DNA of 64,000 nucleotides from Bacillota bacterium. Lineage in GTDB: Bacteria > Bacillota > Clostridia > Christensenellales > SZUA-584. Both the position numbers and the translations under genes were made by a program. The DNA lies in the NCBI GenBank assembly GCA_023397655.1, contig JAEWTW010000009.1, positions 31,985 through 95,984 on the forward strand. Reading direction: 5' to 3'. Of the stretch, positions 34,667 through 42,736 are shown piece by piece; positions within the stretch are counted from its first letter, which is position 1; every line of letters starts with the position of its first letter. A model generated the notes under the pieces. It worked only from the letters and a program-made list of their open reading frames with translations. It did not search any database and was not told where the DNA came from.

Positions 34667-35284
34667 CTATAACGTCTGAATCAGCACCGGCGTCAGCAGC
34701 GCCTGTATCAGCACACCGACCAGCGATACGGCGAAGACTTTGAGCATCTTTATAAAAAGCGGCCGGGACATGATCAGCTTATCCACCGATGTTTTGGGAA
34801 TGCGCCGTGCTTTGAAGACGTCCACCGCATTCCCGATCCCCACAACGCCTGCCTTCAATATACAGGGAATAAGCACGAGATTGGGCAGGAACGTACAGAA
34901 CACAATCGCCAGCAGGCCGCCCGCTCCCATGTTCAGCGCCAGCACCCCCACCGTAAACCCCACGCAGAAGCCTTTGAAAACCACCGTGAGCGCGATGAAG
35001 GGGATGCCGAGCACCATCAGGGAAAACAATGTCATAACGCCGAGCATCAGCGTGTCCTGCAGCAGCGCATGGAAGAACGCGCTCAAGAAATCGACTGAGG
35101 ATGTTTTGACGGTCAGAAAAAGCTGGCCGGTGTAACTGCCCAGCGCTTCTTTCGTCCCTTCCTGCATGTTGTTGACTGTGAAAGTTCCGGCGGTAATGCC
35201 CACCACGAGGAAAAAAATGAGCAGCAGATACTGCCCCTTGTTGTCCAGCAGGTCCGTCACCAGTCGCCGCTTTGCAATAGCCAT
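34667..35284 (-). CDS. spoIIM: Stage II sporulation protein M
   Basis: SpoIIM is a membrane component of the DMP complex that thins septal peptidoglycan so the mother cell can engulf the forespore. The product is about 205 residues with five or six transmembrane segments. The start is characteristic: a cytoplasmic stretch, then LLIFFLVVGITAGTFTVNNM (about 21-40), then a loop with SFFHALLQDTL and the later helices GIPFIALTVVFKGFCVGFTVG. ATG 35284 or TTG 35287 (GGAGG nine bases upstream of the TTG) are both possible; a longer frame to 35320 has no ribosome site. It lies downstream of spo0A on the same strand, with no clear terminator between. Confidence 0.9.
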   Translation of the reverse strand: MAIAKRRLVTDLLDNKGQYLLLIFFLVVGITAGTFTVNNMQEGTKEALGSYTGQLFLTVKTSSVDFLSAFFHALLQDTLMLGVMTLFSLMVLGIPFIALTVVFKGFCVGFTVGVLALNMGAGGLLAIVFCTFLPNLVLIPCILKAGVVGIGNAVDVFKARRIPKTSVDKLIMSRPLFIKMLKVFAVSLVGVLIQALLTPVLIQTL

Positions 35285-35380
35285 CAATCCGACACGCCTC
35301 CGCAGCCCCCGCCAAAACAACGTTTGAGGGGACGTTTTCGCCTTCTGAATGATAGTTATGCGGCGGCAGCGCCAGGTATT

Positions 35381-36166
35381 CTAGTCGACGTACTTAAGCT
35401 CCGTGTTGAGCTTGTCCGCCAGCATGGCAATGAATTCGCCGTTGGTGGGTTTGCCCTTAGTATCCAATATCGTATAGCCGAAGAACTCCTCCAGCACTTT
35501 GATGTTCCCTCTGTTCCATGCCGTCTCAATGGCATGCCGCATCGCGCGCTCCACACGCTGCGGCGTGGAGTTGTATTTGTCTGCAACCGTTGCGTACAGG
35601 CCGGTCGTCAGGCGGCTCATCAGATCGAAGTCATCATGAACCATCAGTATTGCATCGCGCAGATAGTGATAACCTTTGATATTCGCCGTGATGCCCACCT
35701 GCTTGATGTGCCGTGTGACGATATCATCCGCCCGGGGCTCCGTTCGTCCGACAGCGGGTGATTCCTCCTTCTCCTGCGTCATCAGCTCAATAAGCCGCCG
35801 CTTAAAGACCTCTTTTTCAAACGGCTTGATGAATACGTAATCGACATGGTTGCTTTGAGCCTTTTTCAGCACAAAGTCCAAACTGACCGCCGAGGTCATG
35901 ACGATTCGGGTATCCCCATCATACCCCGTGGCCGCCAGCTCTTCCAGCACCGCAAACCCGTCCAGTACGGGCATCAGCAGATCCAGAACGAGCAGATCAG
36001 GCTTTAGCGAACAAGTCAGATCATAAGCCTGACGACCGTCGAATGCGTAGTCTTCGATCTGAAAGCGGCCTGTCTCACAAAGATAATCCGATACCAGCCG
36101 GAGATAATCTCTGTTGTTATCTGCCAGCAATGTGCGAAATTTGGGCTTGTCGATTATGGTATTCAT
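35381..36166 (-). CDS. spo0A: Sporulation master regulator Spo0A
   Basis: Spo0A~P switches on early sporulation genes by binding TGTCGAA boxes. The product has 261 residues. The receiver domain (about 10-130) has the phosphorylated Asp62 in LVLDLLMP and Lys in KPF. The usual acidic pair is altered: ADNN (15-18) where most Spo0A have ADDN. The C-terminal effector domain (about 150-261) is highly typical: HIKQVGITANIKGYHYLRDAI, DKYNSTPQRVERAMRHAIE, then GKPTNGEFIAMLADKL. ATG 36166 has AAGGA six bases upstream; the TTG at 36172 is too close to that site. It follows spoIVB and recN, as in Bacillus. A TGTCGAA box lies 150 bases upstream. Confidence 0.97.
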   Translation of the reverse strand: MNTIIDKPKFRTLLADNNRDYLRLVSDYLCETGRFQIEDYAFDGRQAYDLTCSLKPDLLVLDLLMPVLDGFAVLEELAATGYDGDTRIVMTSAVSLDFVLKKAQSNHVDYVFIKPFEKEVFKRRLIELMTQEKEESPAVGRTEPRADDIVTRHIKQVGITANIKGYHYLRDAILMVHDDFDLMSRLTTGLYATVADKYNSTPQRVERAMRHAIETAWNRGNIKVLEEFFGYTILDTKGKPTNGEFIAMLADKLNTELKYVD

Positions 36167-36212
36167 CTTCAATCCTTGTTCTGCGCTTTGCGGGTGATAA
36201 GCGACTATTCTT

Positions 36213-36226
36213 GTTAATTTATTAAC
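36213..36226. promoter_or_regulatory. Perfect palindrome in the spo0A leader
   Basis: GTTAAT-TT-ATTAAC is a 14-base perfect inverted repeat 47 bases upstream of the spo0A start. A further GTTAAC half site follows at 36230-36235. It resembles an operator, but no known factor is assigned. Confidence 0.4.
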
Positions 36227-36315
36227 CAGTTAACTCTTGTGTTTATTTCAACAATTACAAATAAATCCCTTCCCACATGAGCATATTGTTCAAAAAAGAT
36301 CAAAAACGTGTATAT

Positions 36316-36322
36316 TTCGACA
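36316..36322 (-). promoter_or_regulatory. 0A box (Spo0A binding site)
   Basis: TGTCGAA reads 5'-3' on the minus strand, an exact match to the Spo0A consensus. It lies at the spoIVB stop, about 150 bases upstream of the spo0A start, a position compatible with autoregulation. Confidence 0.55.
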
Positions 36323-36323
36323 G

Positions 36324-37589
36324 TCAGCCTTCCATTTGTTCCAGCATCCAGTCGGCATAAAGGCCGTAACCTTTCGTCGGGTTGTTGACAAACACATGCG
36401 TCACCGCCCCCACCAGCTGGCCGTTCTGCATGATGGGGCTGCCGCTCATCCCCTGGACGATGCCGCCCGTCTTGTCCAGCAGCTCCTGATCGGTGATACG
36501 AATCACGATGCCTTTTTGCCCCGCGAAGCTCTGATCGGCCAGCTTGATGATCTCGCAGCTGAATTCGCGCACCCCTTCGTGGTCGATCGTGGACAGTATG
36601 CTGGCTGCCCCCAGCTGCACCTCATCCCGATGCGCCACCGGAACAGGTTTGGGGAACTTGCCCATATCCACATCATCATACAGCGAACCGTATATGCCAA
36701 AGTCTGTATTCTTGTGTATCAGCCCCATGTTGCCGGACGAGCTGGAGAAAAACCCCTGGATCTCACCCGGAATGCCGCTCTCCCCTTTGTTGATTTGGAT
36801 GATCTCCGAGAAATAGATCTCGCCCTGTTTGACGCTCAGCACACTGCCGGTGTCGAGATCCGTGATTGCGTGACCGAGGCCTGCGAACCACCGGCTGTTC
36901 GGGTCGATGAAGGTGAGCGTCCCCACGCCCGCCGTGCTGTCCCGCACCCAAACGCCGAGGCGCATCTTGCCGTCCGAGAAGTCCTGCACCGGTTTGACGT
37001 GCAGCTCGATCTCCCGGCCGTTGCGCAGCACCGTAATATCCAAATCTCCAGTCGCTTCATTAATGATGCGCGTCACATGCTCCGCGTTTTCAATCTCCGT
37101 TCCGTTGATGCGCGTAATCACGTCGCCCGGCAGCATGCCCGCCTCGCGGGCGGGGTTCACCGAATTCCCGTTCTCCATCTCGATACCTGTGATACCCACC
37201 ACCAGCGCACCCTTGGTGAAAAGCGTGACGCCGATGCTCTGGCCGCCGGGTATCACCATGCGCTCTTCGCTGACGTTGACCTTCACGCTTTTGACGGGCA
37301 GGCCGAACAGCGTCAGTTCAATGGTCGTGTCGCCGCTGTCGATGGACTCGATCACCAGCGGGCTCTGCATGCCCGTCGCCTCGGCCAGCGTTTCGCTTCC
37401 GAGGCTGACCACGCCGGTGGACTCAACCTGCGCCTGCATCGGCAGCCCGAGGTCGATGGCCTTGGCCGCTCCTTTTTCTATGTATATCTCATTGGGTATG
37501 CTTGAATAGCTCTGCACAGCCGGCAGAAAATAAACGACGCACAGCGCGACAACAAAAAGTATGCCTAAAATTCTGATAACCGTTTTCAA
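36324..37589 (-). CDS. spoIVB: SpoIVB serine peptidase
   Basis: SpoIVB is made in the forespore, crosses its inner membrane and cleaves SpoIVFA, releasing pro-sigma-K processing in the mother cell. The product has 421 residues. An N-terminal signal anchor (about 5-25) is followed by a PDZ domain with PAREAGMLPGDVITRINGTEI (about 137-157). The S55 peptidase domain has the catalytic His in STIDHEGVREF and Ser in GGIVQGMSGSPIMQNG (about 380-393). The start is TTG at 37589 with GGAGAGG seven bases upstream. It lies between recN and spo0A as in most spore formers. A hairpin ACGACA/TGTCGT sits directly before its ribosome site. Confidence 0.96.
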   Translation of the reverse strand: MKTVIRILGILFVVALCVVYFLPAVQSYSSIPNEIYIEKGAAKAIDLGLPMQAQVESTGVVSLGSETLAEATGMQSPLVIESIDSGDTTIELTLFGLPVKSVKVNVSEERMVIPGGQSIGVTLFTKGALVVGITGIEMENGNSVNPAREAGMLPGDVITRINGTEIENAEHVTRIINEATGDLDITVLRNGREIELHVKPVQDFSDGKMRLGVWVRDSTAGVGTLTFIDPNSRWFAGLGHAITDLDTGSVLSVKQGEIYFSEIIQINKGESGIPGEIQGFFSSSSGNMGLIHKNTDFGIYGSLYDDVDMGKFPKPVPVAHRDEVQLGAASILSTIDHEGVREFSCEIIKLADQSFAGQKGIVIRITDQELLDKTGGIVQGMSGSPIMQNGQLVGAVTHVFVNNPTKGYGLYADWMLEQMEG

Positions 37590-37676
37590 ATAAACACCTC
37601 TCCACGACAGCCAATAATAACTTAGTGTCGTTAGAGGAGGCTCTATTTATACTTTGAAATATTCTCTAAGCTTTGC

Positions 37677-39362
37677 TTAAATTGTTGTTTTGAAATGTTC
37701 GGCGCGGCGCAGCATCTCGGTTGCATGCGCCAGAGAAACATCGGAATCTCCGCCCGTCAGGCGCGCCACCTCGCGCGTCCTCTCCGGCGTTTCCATTGCG
37801 CTGAGCCGCGTGTGCGTGGAGGTTTCATCGCTGTGCTTGGATATCAGGAAATGCCTGTCCGCCATACTGGCGATCTGCGGCAGATGCGTGACGCATACCA
37901 CCTGCCGTCCGCGCGATATGCCGATGAGCTTTTCGGCCACCACCTGCGCGATGCGCCCGCTGATGCCCGTATCGATCTCGTCGAATATCATCGTCGGAAT
38001 GCCGCCTCTGTCCGCTGCGATGGTTTTAAGCGCGAGCATGATGCGCGACACTTCGCCGCCGGAAGCCACCTTTCTCAAGGGCTTGACGGGCTCGCCGCGG
38101 TTGGTGGAAATGTAAAACTCCACTGTATCGATGCCTTCCGGCGAAAATATGGCTTCTTCAACGTCCGGCTGCTGTTCGAACCGAACCTCAAAACAGGCGG
38201 CGCTCATGCCAAGGTCAGCCAGCTGTTCCACCACGAGCTGTTCAAACCGTGCCGCTGCGTCGCGGCGCAGCGCGGACAGCTTCACGGAGCTGCCGTAGAG
38301 CTGCTGTCTGAGGACGATCAGCTTTGCCTCCAGCTCCTTTTGCAGCGCTTCGCTGCCCAACAGGTCTTCCAGCTCTTGCTCGGCGCGGCACAGAAATCCG
38401 CCCGATACCAGCGGGTCTTGATATTTACGCTTTAAGCTGCCGATCAGCGCCAGCCGATCCTCAATGCGCTCCAGCGCGTCCGGGTCGAAGAATTCTTCAT
38501 TCATCTCGTCGCGGACGGCGGAAGCCACTTCCTCCAGCGCGTAATACGTCTCATCTATCTTTGCCGCCATATCGGCATAGCGCGCATCCACGTCTCCGAT
38601 GCCCTGCAGCCTGCGTCCCGTGTCCTTTAGTGCCGACAGCACGTTCAACGGCTCCGCCTCATACAGCGCCGCATAAGCCGCGGATAACGCTTCCATGATC
38701 TTTTCGGCGGCGTTCATCCGGGCGCGCTGAGCGAGCAGCTCGTCCTCTTCGCCTTCTTTTACGGCAGCCTGTTTGATTTCGCTGATCTGGAATTTGAGTA
38801 TATCGATGCGCCTCTCGCGGTCGCCATCGCTGCCAAACAGCGACTTTTGGCGTTTCAGCAGGGCAGTATATTCTTCGTACTCTTTTGCGACAACGGCGGC
38901 AGCTTTACGAATCACCCCGTCAAAGCCGTCCAGCATCGCCATGTGGTTTTTTTCGCTCAGCAGGGACTGATGCTCGTGCTGGCCATGAATGTCCACCAGC
39001 CGGTCGCTTAAAGCCTTGAGCACTGACAGCGTCACCAGCGTTCCGTTCACGCGGCAGACGTTCTTGCCAGAGGCCATGAGCTCCCGCGAGAGCACCAGCT
39101 CGCCGTCCGTTTCGATCTGCTGTTCGCTTAAGATATCGTCCACGTCGCGCACATCGCCAAACCAGGCCTCCACCGAAGCGGACTGCGCGCTCGTACGAAT
39201 CAGTTCGCGGTCAGCCCTCTCCCCCAGCACCAGATTGACGGAATCGATAATGATGGATTTGCCCGCGCCCGTCTCGCCGGACAGCACGTTCAACCCATCG
39301 GAAAATTCCACCTCAAGCGCGTCTATTAAAGCTATGTTTTTAATGATGAGTCGGTTCAGCAT
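37677..39362 (-). CDS. recN: DNA repair protein RecN
   Basis: RecN is an SMC-like ATPase recruited early to double-strand breaks. The product has 561 residues. The N-terminal half has Walker A GETGAGKSIIIDSVNLVLG (about 31-49). The middle is a coiled coil (about 155-360) rich in Glu and Leu. The C-terminal half has the ABC signature KVASGGEVSRIMLALK and Walker B PTMIFDEIDTGISG. ATG at 39362 follows argR by 21 bases. It is part of the argR-recN-spoIVB-spo0A series. No SOS-type operator is seen in the short gap upstream. Confidence 0.96.
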   Translation of the reverse strand: MLNRLIIKNIALIDALEVEFSDGLNVLSGETGAGKSIIIDSVNLVLGERADRELIRTSAQSASVEAWFGDVRDVDDILSEQQIETDGELVLSRELMASGKNVCRVNGTLVTLSVLKALSDRLVDIHGQHEHQSLLSEKNHMAMLDGFDGVIRKAAAVVAKEYEEYTALLKRQKSLFGSDGDRERRIDILKFQISEIKQAAVKEGEEDELLAQRARMNAAEKIMEALSAAYAALYEAEPLNVLSALKDTGRRLQGIGDVDARYADMAAKIDETYYALEEVASAVRDEMNEEFFDPDALERIEDRLALIGSLKRKYQDPLVSGGFLCRAEQELEDLLGSEALQKELEAKLIVLRQQLYGSSVKLSALRRDAAARFEQLVVEQLADLGMSAACFEVRFEQQPDVEEAIFSPEGIDTVEFYISTNRGEPVKPLRKVASGGEVSRIMLALKTIAADRGGIPTMIFDEIDTGISGRIAQVVAEKLIGISRGRQVVCVTHLPQIASMADRHFLISKHSDETSTHTRLSAMETPERTREVARLTGGDSDVSLAHATEMLRRAEHFKTTI

Positions 39363-39383
39363 GGCTTGTCCGTTTGCCTCCGG

Positions 39384-39839
39384 CTATTTGGTGCTGAGCA
39401 TGCGGGACAGCGCTTCCACCACGTTTTTCTGATGGCCCTCTTCCTTCACGGCCACGAATATGGTGTTGTCGCCCGCCAGCGTTCCCGCCACATCGGGCAG
39501 CTCCATCACATCGATGGCCTCCGCCGCGGCGCTGGCGCTGCCGGTCATTGTCCGCACCACCACGAGGGATGCCGCCGCTTCCACCGACACCACGGTATCG
39601 CGGAACACACGCCGGAAAATATCCATCTTTCCCAGCGGTTCCTTGCCGGATGCCGCATATTTATACGCGCCGTTCTCCGACTGCACCTTGACCAGCTTGA
39701 GCTCCTTGATGTCGCGCGAAATCGTCGCCTGCGTCACCTCAAAGCCTTTGCCCCGAAGAAGCGAGGACAGCTCGTCCTGTGTTTCCACATCGTGATTTTC
39801 GATCAGCTCAAGTATTGTGCTTTGTCTGCCTTGTTTCAT
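39384..39839 (-). CDS. argR: Arginine repressor
   Basis: ArgR/AhrC is a hexameric arginine-responsive repressor. The product has 151 residues. The N-terminal winged helix (1-70) begins MKQGRQSTILELIENH, with DELSSLLRGKGFEVTQATISRDIKEL as the recognition helix region. The C-terminal oligomerisation domain (about 80-151) has the arginine-binding segment AIDVMELPDVAGTLAGDNTIFV. No arginine genes are nearby; its position between nadK and recN is a fixed feature of Firmicute genomes and does not indicate local regulation. Confidence 0.95.
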   Translation of the reverse strand: MKQGRQSTILELIENHDVETQDELSSLLRGKGFEVTQATISRDIKELKLVKVQSENGAYKYAASGKEPLGKMDIFRRVFRDTVVSVEAAASLVVVRTMTGSASAAAEAIDVMELPDVAGTLAGDNTIFVAVKEEGHQKNVVEALSRMLSTK

Positions 39840-39850
39840 CCCGACACCTC

Positions 39851-40699
39851 TTATACAAATCTATCCCAGCTGATAAACTTGGAGCGCAACAAGGGATAAA
39901 AATAATTCTCTTCAAAACGGATAAACCGGGCCACATGCGCGGATCGGCTCACCCTGACCGCTTCGCCGTCCTGCAACTCATGCCGCTCCGTTCCGTCCGT
40001 CGTCAGCACAGCGCCGCCCGGCGCGAGCGGTTTCATCACCACTTCGTCGTCCGGCAGCACCACCAGCGACCGCGAATGCAGCGAATGCGGACATATGGGC
40101 GTGGCCAGCATACATTCCAGCTGCGGGCTCACCACGGGGCCGCCCGCAGACAGCGAATAGCCTGTGGAACCGGTCGGCGTGGACACCAGCATGCCGTCGC
40201 AAGCCACCTTGTCTGCCAGCGCACCGTTTACGGACAGCTCGATGCCGATCATGCGGGACACATCCTTTTTGAGCACCACCACGTCGTTGAGCGCATCCGC
40301 CTCGCAAAGCACTGTATCGCCTTTCATAACGGCGCAGCGCAGCATCATGCGCTCTTCCACGGTGCAGTCTCCGGCGAGCATCTTATCTATGGCGGCTTCG
40401 ATCTCGCCCACTTCCACTTCCGAAAGAAAGCCCAGCCGCCCGAGGTTGATGCCCAGCATGCAGACGCCAAAAGGGCTGCACTTCTCCGCCGCTTTGAGCA
40501 GCGTGCCGTCTCCGCCCAGCACAAACAGCATATCGATCGCTTCGTAGTCGATTTCGTCCGATTCTTCCGACGGCATTCCGCCCGGGTCAAACGATACGGA
40601 AATACCGCGCGAACGCAGCAGCTGCGTCACGTAACGGGCGCCCTCCAGCTCATTATCCTTTTGGGGGTTGGCAAAAATACCGGCTCTTAATATTTCCAT
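39851..40699 (-). CDS. nadK: NAD kinase
   Basis: NadK phosphorylates NAD to NADP. The product has 282 residues. Motifs: FVLGGDGTLLKAAEKC with the GGDG loop (about 60-70), GINLGRLGFLSEV (about 82-94), NDVVVLKKDV with the NE/D-type motif (about 138-147) and STPTGSTGYSLSAGGPVVSP (about 175-194). ATG at 40699 has a weak AAAGGG site. It lies between tlyA and argR in the conserved order. The gene starts 62 bases after the tlyA stop. Confidence 0.95.
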   Translation of the reverse strand: MEILRAGIFANPQKDNELEGARYVTQLLRSRGISVSFDPGGMPSEESDEIDYEAIDMLFVLGGDGTLLKAAEKCSPFGVCMLGINLGRLGFLSEVEVGEIEAAIDKMLAGDCTVEERMMLRCAVMKGDTVLCEADALNDVVVLKKDVSRMIGIELSVNGALADKVACDGMLVSTPTGSTGYSLSAGGPVVSPQLECMLATPICPHSLHSRSLVVLPDDEVVMKPLAPGGAVLTTDGTERHELQDGEAVRVSRSAHVARFIRFEENYFYPLLRSKFISWDRFV

Positions 40700-40760
40700 A
40701 TGCCCTTTATTATAATGAATTGTGGATAATTATACAACAACCATTCCCGAACAAATTTAA

Positions 40761-41552
40761 TTACTGTGTTTGCCGATGCGCTTCTTCCACCACCCGGTCA
40801 GCTTGCAGCTCCGCCGACGGGCCGCTGTCTTTCAGACACACCAGATATTCGATGTTGCCTTCCGGTCCGCGGATGGGGCTGAAGTCCAGACCGCACACCG
40901 CCAGCCCCTGCTGCTTTGAGAAAGCGATGATGCTCTCGATCACGTCCAAATGCACGGCCTTGTCGCGCACCACGCCCTTCTTGCCCACGCGCTCCCGCCC
41001 CGCCTCAAACTGCGGCTTGATGAGCGCCGATATGGTATACGGCGGCGTCAGCACACGCTGCAGCGCCGGAAGAATCAGCTTCAGTGATATGAACGATACG
41101 TCGATGCTGGCGAAAGTGACGGGTTTATCGAACATCTCCTTTTCCAAATAGCGTGCGTTCTGGCGCTCCATCACGCAGACACGGCTGTCCTGCCGCAGCT
41201 GCCACGCGAGCTGGCCGTAGCCCACATCCACCGCGTACACAAACGCCGCGCCGTTCTGAAGCATGCAGTCGGTGAACCCGCCGGTGGACGCGCCCACGTC
41301 GATGCAGACAGCGCCTGTCAGGTCGATACCGAAGTTTTCCATCGCCTTTTGCAGCTTCTTGCCGCCCCGGCTGACGAACGCGTCCGGCTGCTGTACACTC
41401 ACAGCCTGCCCTTCGCCAACCGGCGTCGCGGGCTTGTCGCAGCGTTTGCCGTCCAGCGACACCGCGCCCGCCATGATCAGCGCACGCGCCTTCTCCCGGC
41501 TTTCGGCCAGACCCTGCTCCACCAGATATATGTCAATGCGTGTTTTTTCCAT
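40761..41552 (-). CDS. tlyA: TlyA-family rRNA 2'-O-methyltransferase
   Basis: TlyA/YqxC proteins methylate ribose 2'-OH in rRNA. The product has 263 residues. The N-terminal S4 RNA-binding domain (1-60) begins RIDIYLVEQGLAESREKARALI. The FtsJ-like methyltransferase domain has FVSRGGKKLQKAMENFGI, then motif I GAVCIDVGASTGGFTDCML (about 80-98) and SFISLKLILPAL. The ATG at 41552 directly follows the oapA stop. The substrate site on the ribosome is not shown for this lineage. It is downstream of OLE RNA and oapA, an order reported for OLE loci. Confidence 0.92.
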   Translation of the reverse strand: MEKTRIDIYLVEQGLAESREKARALIMAGAVSLDGKRCDKPATPVGEGQAVSVQQPDAFVSRGGKKLQKAMENFGIDLTGAVCIDVGASTGGFTDCMLQNGAAFVYAVDVGYGQLAWQLRQDSRVCVMERQNARYLEKEMFDKPVTFASIDVSFISLKLILPALQRVLTPPYTISALIKPQFEAGRERVGKKGVVRDKAVHLDVIESIIAFSKQQGLAVCGLDFSPIRGPEGNIEYLVCLKDSGPSAELQADRVVEEAHRQTQ

Positions 41553-42098
41553 CTATTTGCCGTCCTGTACAAAGAACATAGTGATATAGGAAACGAAGCT
41601 GACGATCTGCTTATTGTTGCGTATCGCGACGCTTTTGCCCGCCGCTTTCCCGGCCACCGTGAGCGCCGCGATCAGGCTGGACACCACGATCGTCCAGACG
41701 AATTCCGGGGTTCCTGCTGTGCGCATGGCGAGCTTCAGTGCTACCGCCGCACCCGCCGCGCCGGAGACGATGCCGCAGATGTCGCCCACCACGTCGCCGC
41801 AGACGTTGGACACGATATCCGCATTCTGCATCAGCCGGATGGCGTTCTTGGCCTTTTTGATCTTCTTGGACGCCATGGAGACAAAGGGCGTGGGGTCGCA
41901 CGTGGCAAAGGCAATGCCGATGATGTCGAAAGCAACGCCCAGCAGCATGATGACCAAAATAATAAAAGCCGCGGCAACAACGGACATGTTGTCCAGCAGC
42001 ATCTCAGTAACGACGCTGATGCCGGCGGTCAGGATAAGCGTAATGATGAATATTTTGAGCGCCCAGAAACGGACTGCCCGGCTCTTTTTTTTCTTCAA
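41553..42098 (-). CDS. oapA: OLE-associated membrane protein OapA
   Basis: OapA binds OLE RNA and carries it to the membrane; in alkaliphilic Bacillus the complex affects tolerance of cold, alcohol and magnesium. This product has about 181 residues. A basic N-terminus (LKKKKSRAVRF) is followed by four predicted transmembrane helices (about 11-29, 38-62, 109-127, 133-152) with a basic cytoplasmic loop (MASKKIKKAKNAIRLMQ) and a VVGDICGIVSGAAG block between them. TTG at 42098 has GGAG nine bases upstream; ATG 42113 has none. The assignment rests on topology, size and position between OLE RNA and tlyA, not on a full alignment; homologs are sometimes labelled CorB-like. Confidence 0.82.
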   Translation of the reverse strand: MKKKKSRAVRFWALKIFIITLILTAGISVVTEMLLDNMSVVAAAFIILVIMLLGVAFDIIGIAFATCDPTPFVSMASKKIKKAKNAIRLMQNADIVSNVCGDVVGDICGIVSGAAGAAVALKLAMRTAGTPEFVWTIVVSSLIAALTVAGKAAGKSVAIRNNKQIVSFVSYITMFFVQDGK

Positions 42099-42127
42099 TA
42101 CAAGACACTCCATAAAAAAGGAGAAAT

Positions 42128-42730
42128 AAAAAACGGTGGTGATACCTTGGATAAACCTTGCAGCTTAGGTCCAGTAGGATTTCCCTTGCGAAGTACTTCC
42201 CGTCGCCGATGAAGCGGTTTCCCTTTAAACCCCGAATCGCCCCGTCGCCGGGTGCGCGACTGGATTGCCGTTCAGACCACACTATAATCTCCAAAATATC
42301 TTGGCGCGCTTTTATGGCGCGCTTCTACAGTCTAGGGGTTTTCCCCGACAGCACGAAAACGGTTTCTAGCCTCTTTTGCCCGGCGGGTTTCTGACAGCGA
42401 TCTTCCCTTAGCGCTTGGCCTTCGCGCATGGGGGTGTTCTGTCATAACGCCCCGCCCAACTCAAGGCAGGCTACTCTGTACACAGCTGTCGCCGCATAAC
42501 AGGTTTCACCCCAAGTAGTAGCTTTCTTGATAAACTACCTGCTTGGGTCTCCACGGAAGCGGGGTCTACGCCCGCATGCCATTGCGGATCGCCCCACGAC
42601 CTTAACTTCCAGCATCAGCCCCCGACTGGGCGTCAGCGGCCAACACAAGAAACTTCATCGATGTGCCCTTCTACGGATTTTTAGGCCCGCCTTCGAAACC
42701 GCAGTACCGACTAGAATACTGCACCACCTG
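42128..42730 (-). ncRNA. ole: OLE RNA (ornate, large, extremophilic)
   Basis: About 600 nt with no credible gene, bounded by a predicted promoter (42737-42766) and a T-run. The ends pair: GGTGGTG at 42728-42722 with CACCACC at 42141-42135. Internal stems are evident, for example CCAAGTAGT (42511-42519) with ACTACCTGCTTGG (42534-42546) and GCGCGC (42304-42309) with GCGCGC (42317-42322). OLE RNAs are about 610 nt, lie directly upstream of oapA, and usually occur with tlyA, nadK, argR and recN, exactly as here. The RNA forms a membrane-bound complex with OapA. A tmRNA is excluded by the absence of tag and tRNA-like ends. I could not align it to the family model. Confidence 0.87.
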
Positions 42731-42736
42731 TCAATA

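Noticed and set aside
36237..37505. Long antisense frame over spoIVB (422 codons)
   Set aside because: It is an opposite-strand shadow caused by GC-rich codon use. SpoIVB has the full family motifs and no protein family is recognised on the other strand.
42128..42730. tmRNA (ssrA) as an explanation of the 600-nt RNA
   Set aside because: The ends are not tRNA-Ala-like, no GCA-GGG-type resume codon and tag ending in ALAA is seen, and the segment is longer than a typical tmRNA. Position before the oapA-like gene favours OLE RNA.
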